From Phaseolus vulgaris (Eukaryota; Streptophyta; Magnoliopsida; Fabales; Fabaceae): DNA of 64,000 bases. Below are positions 44,409 to 55,140 of this stretch, piece by piece. The stretch covers positions 5,265,306 to 5,329,305 of the forward strand of contig NC_023756.2 of assembly GCF_000499845.2 (NCBI RefSeq), written 5' to 3'. Numbering within the stretch: position 1 is the stretch's first letter; every line of letters begins with the position of its first letter. Below the pieces are notes generated by a model, which was not told the origin of the DNA, did not search any database, and was given only the letters and a program-made list of their open reading frames with translations. The position numbers and the translations under genes are program-made.

Positions 44409-45860
44409 TCAAAGATCCGATTGAATATAATCCAAAGTACTTTTGGTTATGTGTATGGCTTTAGAAAAACTAACCTTTTTCTGCTTACCAAAAAGGCAAT
44501 GTTCACAGAAATCAACCTTTCCAGTACAGTGGTTACCAAGGTGACCTTTCTTCTTGAGGATTAGAATTCCCTTCTCACTCATGTTGCCTAATCTCATATG
44601 CCACAACTTGGTGTTATCTTTGTTGGGTGAGGCAACAGCTGCAGAACCTGTAACTGTTGAACCCTGCAGCACATACAAACTATCACATCGAATTGCCTTT
44701 AGTAACACAAGAGCTCCTTTAGACACTTTTAAAACTCCACCTTCAGCTGAGTATCTACACCCATGAGATTCAAGGGTGCCTAAGGAAATGAGATTTCGTT
44801 TCAACTCAGGGACATATCTGACACCTGTTAAAGTTCTAACAATTCCATCATGTGTCTTGATTTTGATTGTTCCTTCACCAACAACTTTGCATTGAGCATA
44901 GTTTCCCATCAAAAAAAGACCATTATAATCTGGTTCATATGTGGTAAACCAATCTCTATAGTGAGGCATGTGAAAAGTACAACCAAAATCAAGAATCCAT
45001 TCATTTTTATACCTTTGTTTAATGTTGGAAGCTACAAAACAATCCCCATCAGATTCAGTTTCAACAATACTAGCTTCGACAAATTTTTCTGGTTGTTTAC
45101 CATTTCCCTTATCTTCTCTATCTTGCTTATTTTTCAATTTATAACATTCAGAGATCTCGTGTCCCTTTTTCTTGCAATAACGACAATATTTGGAGTTCTT
45201 GCCTCTAGATTTTGACCTAGATTTATACTTATTGTTCCTATCTTTCTCTTGGTTTCTCCCTCTAACTACTAATCCTTCACCAGAACTCTCATAATGAAAG
45301 TGAGTATCAAATTTTTCTTTGGCTAGTAAATTAGTCTTGACATCATCAAAGCTTAAGGTAAGATAATTACCGTATAACATAATTTCTTTGAATTGTCGAT
45401 GTGAGGGTGGTAGAGAAACAATAAGTAGAACGACTTTATCCTCATCATCAATTTTAACATCCAAATTTTCCAAATCAATTATGATGGAATTAAATTCGTC
45501 AAGGTGAGATTGGATGGGAGTACCTTCAGACATTCGGAGTGTAAAGAGTCGCTCCTTTAACCGGAGTTTGTTTGCAAGACTTTTGGTCATGTATAGAGAC
45601 TCCAATTTACTCCATATGCCTGTTGTAGTTTTCTCGTTGATGACCTCACGCAACACCTCACGGGACAAGCATAACTGGATTGCAGACAATGCCTTTTCAT
45701 CCATCTCATCCCACTGCTCCTTCGTCATAGTGGTTGGTCTCATCATTTTACCTGTTAAAACTTTCTTTAAACCATTCTTGGTGAGAACAGCTAGCATCTG
45801 GACTCGCCAGATAGCAAAGCTGATTTTACCATCAAATTTCTCAATATCCAATTTTGACAT
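44409..45860 (-). CDS. Copia gag-protease ORF (483 aa, intact frame, element defective)
   Basis: This is the longest retroelement frame in the window. It begins MSKLDIEKFDGKISFAIWRV, a copia gag start. It contains the UBN2-type capsid region (WDEMDEKALSAIQLCLSREV, SLANKLRLKERLFTLRMSEG, HLDEFNSIIIDLENL), a basic linker, a zinc knuckle CRYCKKKGHEISEC (about residues 230-243), the protease region WILDFGCTFHM, and GAG-pre-integrase (KLWHMRLGNMSEKGILILKK, CEHCLFGKQKKVSF). The protease active triplet, normally D-S/T-G, reads DFG. The frame stops at SDL just where the integrase core should begin; the integrase continues in another frame. Confidence 0.9.
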   Translation of the reverse strand: MSKLDIEKFDGKISFAIWRVQMLAVLTKNGLKKVLTGKMMRPTTMTKEQWDEMDEKALSAIQLCLSREVLREVINEKTTTGIWSKLESLYMTKSLANKLRLKERLFTLRMSEGTPIQSHLDEFNSIIIDLENLDVKIDDEDKVVLLIVSLPPSHRQFKEIMLYGNYLTLSFDDVKTNLLAKEKFDTHFHYESSGEGLVVRGRNQEKDRNNKYKSRSKSRGKNSKYCRYCKKKGHEISECYKLKNKQDREDKGNGKQPEKFVEASIVETESDGDCFVASNIKQRYKNEWILDFGCTFHMPHYRDWFTTYEPDYNGLFLMGNYAQCKVVGEGTIKIKTHDGIVRTLTGVRYVPELKRNLISLGTLESHGCRYSAEGGVLKVSKGALVLLKAIRCDSLYVLQGSTVTGSAAVASPNKDNTKLWHMRLGNMSEKGILILKKKGHLGNHCTGKVDFCEHCLFGKQKKVSFSKAIHITKSTLDYIQSDL

Positions 45861-46414
45861 TATTGAACAACAGATTTGGTTGAATTATCGAAAAGCTCTG
45901 ATGCCAATTTGTAGGGATATCGTGTGCGGAAGCGTGATAATTTCAACCAAAAGATTATGTGAAATTAAAGTAACAAGGAAAAATGAGAATGATACCAGAA
46001 ATTTTTAGGTGGAAAACCCCTTTGAATAGAGGTAAAAAACCATCGACGAGAGAGCCAAAACTTCCACTATAATGGTATTGGGAGTACAATGAATTCCTCT
46101 AAGGCTAATAGATAAATAGCCCCAAAACAAATTCTCTCTATATGGGTTATACACTTACACCCAAGAGAAGAAATAGAGAGTATAGGAAAAGAGAGAGAAA
46201 ACAAATGTGTGTTGTTGTGTGTGTTACATTGCTAGAAGGAAGTCACTATATATAGTGGTTCTAGGAGACAACAATAATAAAGACAATTAATGGTAATTAA
46301 CCTCCCTTTGATGACAATTAATTGTAGTAAGAAACCTTCATTTGATTACAATTAATTGTGGCAAGTAACCTCCCAATTATGCCAAAAAAACGAAAAGGTG
46401 AGTCATAACCCACA

Positions 46415-46652
46415 AACATAACGATGGTACGTTGGATAAGGTCGTCAAAATAAACTATTACTTTTTTTAATTCCAGAATTTTTTTTCTAAAATGTTTTTT
46501 CAGATTTTTGTTTTGCATTTTTTTCTTCAAAATGTATTTTTGGCATTTTGGATTTCATTTTCCAAATCTAAATTTTGACTTGTGATTTTTTTTGTTTTTG
46601 AACTTCAGATTTTCAAATCCAGGTGATTTAAAAAAAAATTTAATGATGATAG
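46415..46652. other. Spacer between two divergent LTRs
   Basis: T-rich spacer with repeated TTTTGGATTT, CAGATTTTTG-like stretches. No coding capacity. It separates the U3 ends of two LTRs pointing away from each other. Confidence 0.5.
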
Positions 46653-46956
46653 TGTGGGTTATGACTCACATTTTTTGTTTTCTTGGCATAATTGGGAGGT
46701 TACTTACCACAATTCATTGTTATCAAAGAGAGGTTACTTACCATTAATTGTTTTTATTATTGTTGTCTCCTAGAACCACTATATATAGTGGCTTCTTTCA
46801 ATTAATGTAACACAACAAATAGAAACATAAACTTGTTTCCTCTATTTAAAGGAGTTTCCACCTAAAAATTCTGGTATCATTCTCTTTTTCTTGTTACTTT
46901 AATTCCTCACACTCTTTGGTTGAAATTATCATGCTTCCAGACACAATATCCCTACA
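46653..46956 (+). mobile_element. Solo copia LTR in opposite orientation to the neighbouring element
   Basis: The sequence starts TGTGGGTTATGACTCAC and ends CAATATCCCTACA, the reverse complement of the LTR at 45910-46414 with about 200 bases deleted in the middle. It is flanked by GATAG (46648-46652) and AATAG (46957-46961), a 4/5 match consistent with an old 5 bp target duplication. No primer site or internal region is attached, so it is a solo LTR. It lies about 740 bases upstream of receptor B and points toward it. Confidence 0.85.
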
Positions 46957-47699
46957 AATAGGGTCTAGGAATATCTTGCTTGCTTACTATTTATCTGTCA
47001 TCCATTCCATTTAAAAAATTATCTTCTACCATTGAAAAAATACTTGAAATTTTGTTTATATCACGCTTAGATACTTGCATATATCTTTATTTTTACCTTA
47101 TAATTTTAAATAAAATTATTTGAAAACAATTCTTTAAAATATAAATTTGGATAAAAAATTAATTTTGAAATATAATTAAAATAAAATTACATAATAAAAT
47201 ATTGATATAGATAAATTTGGTTTCTTTAAAAGATAAATGTAAATAAGTTGCACCATGAAATATAAATTTTAAAAAATTAATCCTTTTAAAAACAACTTCA
47301 ATTTCTTAAGTTTAAATAATATTAAATAATTCTTCAATACTTCATGGATACCTTCATTTTGATTACTTAATTTGTTTTAAAATATCTAAATAAAATTTAT
47401 TAATAATGATAAACGGATATGGATTTTTGGTCAGCTATTGGTGTCGTATTGCAGAAAAGTCTTGCCCCGAGCAGCACATGTTTAGGTGACTGATTAAGTA
47501 GACTTGGAAAATACTAGGAATATAGGGAGAACTTACACAACACCCTAAAATCAAACATCTTCCAACTGTAACATAAATGAGCATTTTTCATGCATTTTTT
47601 CTCAGCTTCTTCTAATTGCTGTCTATAAATCTCTTGCCCTCACTACTTTCTCTTCATATCTACTTCTTACAATCTTCACAAAAGTTAGAGCTCATCACC

Positions 47700-50582
47700 A
47701 TGTTTAGTAGCAGACTCTATCAGTTTTGTGTGGCCACCATTTTATGCATCTTTTTATCTCATGCAAGTTTCCATGCAGAGATGTGTGCGGAGACAGAGAA
47801 GCAAGCTCTTCTCAAGTTGAAGGAAGGTTTTGTTCATCAAACGGAGCTTCTATCCTCCTGGAACGGTGATGATTGTTGCAAATGGAAAGGAGTTTCATGC
47901 AATAATTTAACAGGTCATGTAACCTCACTTCATCTCACATTTTCAAATTTTACAAAAGTTGAAGATTTAAACTATCTTCTAGACACAATGCCAGTGATGG
48001 AATTTTTCAGTGGCACTACAGCATTGGGAGGTAGGATAGATTCTTCAATATGTGAACTGCAGCATCTCAGTTTCTTAGATCTCAGTCATAATGACTTAGT
48101 GGGAGAGATCCCAAAATGCATTGGTTCACTTGGTCAATTGACACATCTAAAACTTGCATGGAATGGTCTTAATTCCGTTTCAGATGCTTTGTCAAATCTT
48201 TCTAATTTGCAATATCTTGACCTTAGGAAAAATGATTTTGTTGCAAGTGACCTTAATTGGCTTTCTCACCTTTCTACTTTGAGATACCTTGATCTTTCAA
48301 ATAACAATCTTGGTGCAGTTATTGATTGGCCATCATCAATAAGTAAAATCCCTTTTCTATCTGAACTCTATTTAAATGACTGTGGACTCCCTCAAGTCAA
48401 TCCTAAATCAATCTCCCACGTCAATTCTTCCACTTTCCTCCAAATCCTCAGTCTATCAGGAAATAATTTTGACTCTTCAATTCTGTCATGGGTGTTGAAT
48501 GTTAGCAAAGTCCTCACAGTTCTTGATCTCTCACATAATGAACTTGATGGTGGCATAATAAAGTCCTTTAACTCTTTGTGTCAACTGAAGAAGTTGTACC
48601 TGGGTTCCAACAAATTGTCTGATCTACTCAGTGATTACTTACCAGAATTTTGTTCTGCAAAAGATTTAGAGGTGTTGAATCTCGACCACAACCCATTTGG
48701 TAATGGGTCGCTTCCTGATTTTTCAATGTTTTCATCCTTGGAAAGACTATCACTTGAAAATACCAGTATTGTTGGGCCATTATCATTTGGTCACTTGCCT
48801 CGTCTTAAAGCTTTGGATCTTAGTTTAAACAATTTGAGTGGATCATTGCCTGTATTCGAGGTTACCAAATTTTCCTCATTGCATTTTTTGGATCTTTCAC
48901 ACAACAAATTGAGTGGGACACTTCCGTATACTATTGGACAACTTTCTAATCTCTGGTTTTTGTCCATCTCCTCAAATGAGTTTAATGGGAACATTAGTGA
49001 AGAGCATTTATTGAAACTATCTGGATTGAAGATATTTGATGTGAGTCAAAATTCTCTTTCATTTAACTTGAGTTCAGATTGGGTTCCACCTTTCCAATTG
49101 GTGGCATTGTATGCATCATCCTGCATTTTGGGGCCTCAATTTCCAATGTGGCTTAAACAGCAAAGGAAACTTCAGGTGCTGCAAATCTCTAATACCCACA
49201 TTATGGATGTATTTCCTGAATGGTTTGGGGACATATCATCAAGTTTGTTATACATAAATGTTTCCCATAATAAACTTAGTGGAGTCTTACCAAAATCACT
49301 ATCAGGTATTAAAACAGGGATTATGTGTACATGGGATTTTAGTTTCAACAATTTGTCTGGCCCATTACCTCCTTTTCCTCCAAAAGTATATAAACTCTTT
49401 CTCTCAAATAATATGTTCACGGGGTTTGAATCCTCCTTTTGTGAAACATCCCCACTGTTTGTAACTTATCTTGAACTCTATAGTAACGCACTCACGGGCC
49501 CCCTTCCAAATTGTTGGCAGAAATTTCAAAATTTGGAGATTCTGAATTTGGCAAATAACAGTTTATCAGGGACAGTGCCAGAGTCATTTGGCAATTTACA
49601 AAGTATTTTGTGGATGCAGCTAAATAGCAATAACTTCTCTGGTGAGATTCCGTCTCTGAGTCTTTGTAAAAGAATAAGATTCATTGATTTTGGGGATAAT
49701 AATCTTGAAGGAACATTACAAACACTGTTAGAGTTGGATCATTTGGAAGTATTGCTTCTAGGAGGTAACAGGATCCGAGGAAGCATACCCACAAGTCTAT
49801 GCAATATATTATCTCTTAAATTATTGGATTTCTCATCAAACAATATTACAGGGGAAATACCACAATGCATCGGTGACATAAATGAGATGTCATATGTGGA
49901 ATTTGGAGTAGATTACACTTTCTTTGGAACGTCTGCACCTTTAATATTTCATGATAGTGGAATTGGGAAATTTTATGATCTTCCAATAATTTTTAAAAGC
50001 ATTGATATTTCTGATAACCATTTAACAGGAGAGATACCGCAAAGTATAACATCACTAGTGGGTTTAATAGCCTTAAATCTTTCAAGAAATAATCTTACAG
50101 GATTCATTCCCGACAGCTTTGGTCGTTTGGTGAACTTGGAATCACTTGACTTGTCAAGAAACCATCTTCATGGTAGAATTCCATCAAGCTTTTCACAATT
50201 GCATTTTCTCACGGTCTTGAACTTGTCTTTCAACAACTTAACAGGATTGGTTCCTGTAGGCCCCCAACTAGACACCTTTGATAACTCTTCGTATGTTGAG
50301 AACATCGGGCTTTGTGGCTTGCCACTCGAAAACCAATGCCCAGGAGATGTGATTCCACCAAGAGGAAGAGTTGAAAAAAATGAGGATCAAGTCTTAAGCT
50401 TTGAGTTTTATCTCAGTCTGGGATTGGGATTTTGTGTTGGATTTTGGAGTGTTTGTGGAACTCTAATGGTAAAAAGTTCATGGAGACGTGCTTATTTTCA
50501 GTTGTTCATCACCGTAAGCGATTGGATGTATGCGACAGTTGTTATCTTTACAGCCAGAGTGAAAACAAGATTCCGAATTTAA
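47700..50582 (+). CDS. LRR receptor-like protein B (960 aa, no kinase)
   Basis: Single-exon paralogue of receptor A with the same signal peptide, N-terminal cap, LRR array, membrane helix (SLGLGFCVGFWSVCGTLMVK) and basic tail (ARVKTRFRI). The start at 47700 matches the start of A; an in-frame ATG at 47616 lies in the promoter block and would bury the signal peptide. The two proteins are nearly identical up to about residue 620, then differ in several LRRs (SILWMQLNSNNFSGEIPSLS, EVLLLGGNRIRG). Most strikingly they differ in the island region, where B reads NEMSYVEFGVDYTFFGTSAP and then KFYDLPIIFKSIDIS, lacking the KLSLTWKGRNSEF motif of A by an in-frame change. The four following LRRs and C-terminus converge again. 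The frame is intact, so B is probably functional. A TATA-like TATAAAT lies at 47624-47630. Confidence 0.93.
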   Translation: MFSSRLYQFCVATILCIFLSHASFHAEMCAETEKQALLKLKEGFVHQTELLSSWNGDDCCKWKGVSCNNLTGHVTSLHLTFSNFTKVEDLNYLLDTMPVMEFFSGTTALGGRIDSSICELQHLSFLDLSHNDLVGEIPKCIGSLGQLTHLKLAWNGLNSVSDALSNLSNLQYLDLRKNDFVASDLNWLSHLSTLRYLDLSNNNLGAVIDWPSSISKIPFLSELYLNDCGLPQVNPKSISHVNSSTFLQILSLSGNNFDSSILSWVLNVSKVLTVLDLSHNELDGGIIKSFNSLCQLKKLYLGSNKLSDLLSDYLPEFCSAKDLEVLNLDHNPFGNGSLPDFSMFSSLERLSLENTSIVGPLSFGHLPRLKALDLSLNNLSGSLPVFEVTKFSSLHFLDLSHNKLSGTLPYTIGQLSNLWFLSISSNEFNGNISEEHLLKLSGLKIFDVSQNSLSFNLSSDWVPPFQLVALYASSCILGPQFPMWLKQQRKLQVLQISNTHIMDVFPEWFGDISSSLLYINVSHNKLSGVLPKSLSGIKTGIMCTWDFSFNNLSGPLPPFPPKVYKLFLSNNMFTGFESSFCETSPLFVTYLELYSNALTGPLPNCWQKFQNLEILNLANNSLSGTVPESFGNLQSILWMQLNSNNFSGEIPSLSLCKRIRFIDFGDNNLEGTLQTLLELDHLEVLLLGGNRIRGSIPTSLCNILSLKLLDFSSNNITGEIPQCIGDINEMSYVEFGVDYTFFGTSAPLIFHDSGIGKFYDLPIIFKSIDISDNHLTGEIPQSITSLVGLIALNLSRNNLTGFIPDSFGRLVNLESLDLSRNHLHGRIPSSFSQLHFLTVLNLSFNNLTGLVPVGPQLDTFDNSSYVENIGLCGLPLENQCPGDVIPPRGRVEKNEDQVLSFEFYLSLGLGFCVGFWSVCGTLMVKSSWRRAYFQLFITVSDWMYATVVIFTARVKTRFRI

Positions 50583-50609
50583 CACCTAAAGGTAAAGATT
50601 TTGGCATCT

Positions 50610-51010
50610 CTTATTCCTCCACCTCCATTCCTTCTTGCGCCACTCCCATATGTTTTTTATATTTCAAAACTATCATTTTTCAATATATCAGATTACATAA
50701 TTTTGAAGTCTTTTTCTAGATCCAGAATTAGTTTTCGGATTATATAATCGGAAGCCTTTTTTGATTAGCTTCCGGATTACATAATTGGAAGTCTTTTCTA
50801 TACATAAAATTAGCTTCCGGATTATGTATTCCAGAAGTCTTTTTTTCAGATGTGTGATTAGCTTCCTGATTACATAATTCATAGGCTTATTTCAAATGCA
50901 AAAAAAAGTTCCAGATTTTATAAATCTCAAGAACACTTCTGAATTATGTATGGAGGTGACAAAAAAAAAAGGAGAAAATGGTATTTTTACATTTAGTATG
51001 GGGTGACAAA
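50610..51010. mobile_element. Non-autonomous element with hairpin repeats in receptor B 3' flank
   Basis: Copy A has about 55 unrelated bases here where copy B has about 400. The B insert contains four or five tandem units of about 45-60 bases built around CTTCCGGATTACATAATTGGAAG-like short palindromes (about 50690-50885). Its ends are weakly inverted: CTTCTTGCGCCACTCCC near the left and GGGGTGACAAAAGAAG at the right. A small DNA transposon is likely but its ends are not certain. Confidence 0.5.
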
Positions 51011-51179
51011 AGAAGATTTGTTGATAAGCTTGAAATCTACTAGTAAACTTGCACTCAATGAGTAATGCTTGTTTATAATTTGAAATGATGAGATTCCATT
51101 TTTTTAATATTTGGTAGGGAAAGCATGGTGAGAGGGATATAAAGCAATGTTTGGGTTGATTTGAAGGAAGACATCCGAA

Positions 51180-52440
51180 GTATTGTACATTTTGAAGTGC
51201 AGTGTTCCGTCACGATTTTATGTTTAAAAGACGCATCAGATGATTAAAGAAGACAAATGTATATAAATTGTTTTTGAACTCTTTTCCTATGTGATATGAG
51301 ACTATATTGTTCTGGTATGTTTGATAGTCCCACATAGTTTAAGAATCAAAGTCAATGATAATTTATATACACATTTCTTCTTAACTTCATTATGATGCTT
51401 TTTAAGGATAAAACCAGTACTCTCTGAACTTCAAAGTGGTCAACACCTCAGATGTGATGATTAATATCATTTCAACTTATTTGATATCGGAATAAAATGC
51501 ATATTTTTTTATCATTATAATTTTTATAATATGTTTTCTTTGAAAGTGGTTATTATTTTAAAAAAAATACGAGTATAAAAAGAGATGATACTCAAAGAGA
51601 ACAAGATGAAATATAAAGTCCATACTCATTAAATTGAAAAAAATGGTGATGAATATAAGTTTTTATATTAATAACTAAAATGAAAATAAATATTGTGAAA
51701 CTCACATATGTTACATACTCTTATAATCGGTTTCATAAATAAAAAACTAATAAATTTATTTTATTATTAAAATATATTGTATATCGTTAAAAATAGTGTA
51801 GTGACATTTTATCTAATATGCTTTGAGAAAATAATATATCTTGTTGGTGGCATTCTTTTTTAAAAGGTATCAATATATATCACAGACACCGATACAACAC
51901 AAACATGAACACAGAGATACATATAGTATAAACTCAAAAATGTAGGACACGAGGACACAAATCTATATATTATATAATTATGAATCATATAAATTAATAA
52001 TAAAGATTTATGCGCACAAGTATGTTTTAGTTTTCTTTTTTTAGCAGAAAGATGTTTCTCATGACTGGTTCAAAAAGATTTATTCCTTATTTTTATAATC
52101 ATAATAAAAATTTATACAATAAGTTTGAGTTTTTATAAAATTAATGTATTTCTTCTTTTTAAAATTGTGTTAAAACCGTGCTAAAATTGTCAGAAATTCA
52201 ACAAATATTTTTTAAATTTGACACTTCATCCTATGCGTATCCTATAAATGTTGTACGAGTGTCAGTGTCTGATACGTGTGTCCGACACATTTAAGATGGG
52301 TGTCTGAGCCTCATAGGTATCAATTACAAATTTGATTCTAGTTTGTTATTTATTATAGGTTTTTATTTTTAGTTCTAACTTATTTGAAATTATTAATCTG
52401 TTAGTCTATTTAAAGATTTATATCATATGAAACCTGTTAT
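51180..52440. other. AT-rich DNA present only in copy B
   Basis: About 1.2 kb separates the proximal and distal homologous segments of copy B. It includes a GC-richer stretch (ACACCGATACAACAC near 51888 and GTGTCCGACAC near 52280) resembling dispersed repeats. No coding region was recognised. Confidence 0.4.
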
Positions 52441-53372
52441 ACAGGTTTTAATTTTCTGTACATGAACAAAGAATTTATTTGGCTAATGAAAAAACCTTAT
52501 GTAAAATAAACTGTGATTTTTAAGCAATTATATGTTATTGGATTCAATAACCATATATTTTAATTTATAACTTGTATAAATTACTCAAATTATACATCAA
52601 TCGACTCGCCATAACTAAATGCTTTATATATATATTTTGTTAATTTGAAAAACCTGCTTAGAAACTTTTGTTTGAATAATTAAAATTTATATTTTTAATT
52701 AAAAAGGAGGTGATAGGAAGAGTTTCAATTTTCTAAAATGTCATATGTCTTCTCACACATAATTATAATAGGTGATCAAATTGAAACAAATGTCTAGTGA
52801 TACATTTTTGTATCTAACTTATCTGTGAGTATATTTGTGAAACGTAACTAATCAAACAAGAGATTAACTAAAACTAAGCGAACAAACAAACATATCTAAT
52901 TAAAGAAAATAACTAAATTATCAATAAGCGATAAAAAAAACAAATTTTGTAACATAAATCAGATTTTAGAAAGACTAAATTGAAGAACAAAACTTTATTG
53001 AATAGTAATCTCAAAATTCATTGTGAAATCACAGGAGAATCAACTCAAAAGATTTAGTCTTCCATACGAAGAAGGCAAAACAAAATAATTACAACGAAGA
53101 AAATTAAGAAAACTATTATGCTAAGTTTTTCGAACGTGTTCCGCTATGGAGACTTTTCTTCTTCTTCTTGGGGATTGAATCATTTTTAAAGTTTTCTTCT
53201 CCAAGGATCTAGAAAATATAGTCTTAGTTTTCAATTTTCTAGAAAATTCATTTTTTTTTGTCTTGTATTGCGATTTTTTTTCTTCGTATTTTCGCAGATG
53301 ACTTGCTTCTAATTCTATTTCTGAGATATTATGGATTTTGTTCTTTTATTCTCCTACTTAGATTTTGCTTTT

Positions 53373-53768
53373 CATTTTGATTCAAAGAAGAAACTTGATC
53401 TTTTACTTTATCAGTGGTAGACATTTCCTTTAGACCATCTAACAAATTGTCTAATCTTCATAATTTGCATCAAACTCTTTTTATCTTTATTACACTTGAT
53501 GTTTCTAAGGTGTTTTCTTTACTTGAACCTTGGTAGATGTGTCATTGAACCATCTACTATGTGTAACCACTAGACCGTCTAGTCATACCTTTTATCTAGT
53601 GAAATATTAGACGATTTATTGCGTCTAAAAACAAAAAATTAGGATAAATAACGATTTAGGTCTAAATAAACCCAATTAGATGAATATTAGTTAAAAGATC
53701 AAATTTATTCATGATTAGAGTCATAAAAATCTATGATTAAAACTTGAAAGTGTGAGTAAAACTATGTT
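53373..53768. repeat. Dispersed repeat R1, copy 2
   Basis: Partner of 39677-40080 (same order, small gaps). The flanks differ on both sides: gypsy-like ORF on the left of copy 1, unrelated AT-rich DNA here. Confidence 0.8.
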
Positions 53769-53769
53769 C

Positions 53770-55140
53770 ATCAATGACCTTTAAATGATACACTTTTAGA
53801 TTTGATTGAAATATGATAGTTTTTGAAGACCGAGTTCTAGAGAGGTATGAATTGAACTAACACCAATTTCTAAAAATATATGATGAAACTATTATTGAAT
53901 TGATTGAACAAATTATCTTGAATAAGATTAAATGTAGATTTATAGATTAAGAAATATCAATATACAAGATACTTTATGCAATACAAGGAGAGAAAGAGAG
54001 AAGAATACACCAAAAGTTATATTGGTTCACTCTTTCATAAGAGTTAGATCTAGTTGCTCAACCACACCGGTCAGGTATCACATTATATACTTTCTTACAT
54101 ACACTCAACAAAACATAGAAAGAAAAGCACACAAGAACCTAAGTCTTGAACGTTACAAGACTTAATTTAACGTCTCGTAACACCCTATCACAAGATCAAC
54201 CTGGAAACTTTATCCAAGTTACACAACCTAACATAGATACCTAGTAGAAAAAAATTTAGAAAAAAGTGAACTAGATAAGAGATAAGCATAATGATGAAAA
54301 ATGATGCTTTCTTGCTTCGTCCAACATATCAATCACAATTTGTCTAAATAAAAATCTAAAGCCAAAGTAATTTTGCTCAACAATGATTCTCTCTAAGAAA
54401 AATGTACTTTTAAAAAAAATCTTAAAATGATTTTCGCACTTCTTTGTGTTTTGTTTCGAATGGCAGAAAGACATATACAAAATCTCAATCTGAGTTATTT
54501 TGACTGATTAAACTACTTTAATCATCATAAAATAAAAGCTTAGAGTTTTAACAAACTAAATCATCAAATCAATATGTTAGAATTATTTGTAAGTGAATTT
54601 TAATTAATCAATTTATCATTTTAATAAATTAAAATAGAAATAATAAAAGACAAATGAAGTCATTAGAAAGAAGATGAAATCTTGAAGATAGAAGAAGTGT
54701 TTAAGATAAGCATACTTTATAACATAAATGAAGTGGAGCATTAGTAGAAAAACAAGATCAAATCAAGGTGCCAAAAACTAACAATATTCATCCTAGTCAG
54801 TACAAACTAAATAAAATATACTCTATGTCCTCATAAAACATTTCTCCTCACGATATTTATAATTATCTTCATTGAACAGTTGAGTTCATCAAATAATACG
54901 ATTTGACACAATACATAGTGAGTATTGAATGATTATGCATGAGCCGATAATAATATCTTGCACAAATAAGACTTTTTTGCATACATAAATATTTCTCCCC
55001 TTTGAATTTACCAAATTATATATGAGAGGGAAATAAATATATGGTACGAAATATTTAAATTGTTTGGCAGTTGTAGAAAAAAATTGTATGAAATAAAAAT
55101 GATTTAGAAAATGATACAAATAAAGTTATTAGTTTCCCTT
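53770..55140. other. Intergenic or TE-derived DNA, not resolved
   Basis: The stretch 53990-54100 (AGAGAAGAATACACC, TTGGTTCACTCTTTCATA) resembles dispersed LTR-type sequence, but I could not place boundaries. No coding domain. Confidence 0.3.

Larger units (their letters stand above)
43168..46414 (-). mobile_element. Ty1-copia element, 3'-truncated, with 5' LTR (45910-46414)
   Basis: The 5' LTR spans 45910-46414 (minus reading TGTGGGTT...CCCTACA), and the primer site (complement GCTCTGATGCCAA) lies at 45895-45907. The polyprotein then reads leftward: gag and protease (45860-44409), integrase pieces (about 44400-43700 with frameshifts; LRADNGLEFCSNEF, TPQQNGVAERMNRT) and the start of RT (43688-43170; WIAAMQEEVESLLKNETWEL). 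It ends within RT (KARFVVRGFDQEKGF). RNase H and the 3' LTR are missing, so the element is dead. It abuts the CACTA fragment, suggesting it inserted into that transposon before the far side of both was lost. Confidence 0.9.
46990..52690 (+). repeat. Receptor-gene duplication unit, copy B
   Basis: Direct-orientation partner of 33035-37680. The promoter blocks (TTGGAAAATACTAGGAATAT, ATATTGATATAG), the coding region, the 3' UTR (GGTAAAGATTTTGGCATCTC; GCTTGTTTATAATTTGAAAT; AATATTTGGTAGGGAAAGCA) and a distal segment at 52475-52690 all match. Copy B is longer because of extra DNA at about 50610-51010 and 51180-52440. Confidence 0.85.

Noticed and set aside
45910..46956. Inverted LTR pair as a microRNA gene
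   Set aside because: The arms are LTR sequence hundreds of bases long with a large deletion in one arm; any small RNAs would be siRNA-like rather than a defined miRNA.
47616..47699. Upstream in-frame ATG extending receptor B by 28 residues
   Set aside because: It lies before the homologous start used by receptor A and overlaps the TATA-like promoter sequence; the extension would place 28 residues before a normal signal peptide.
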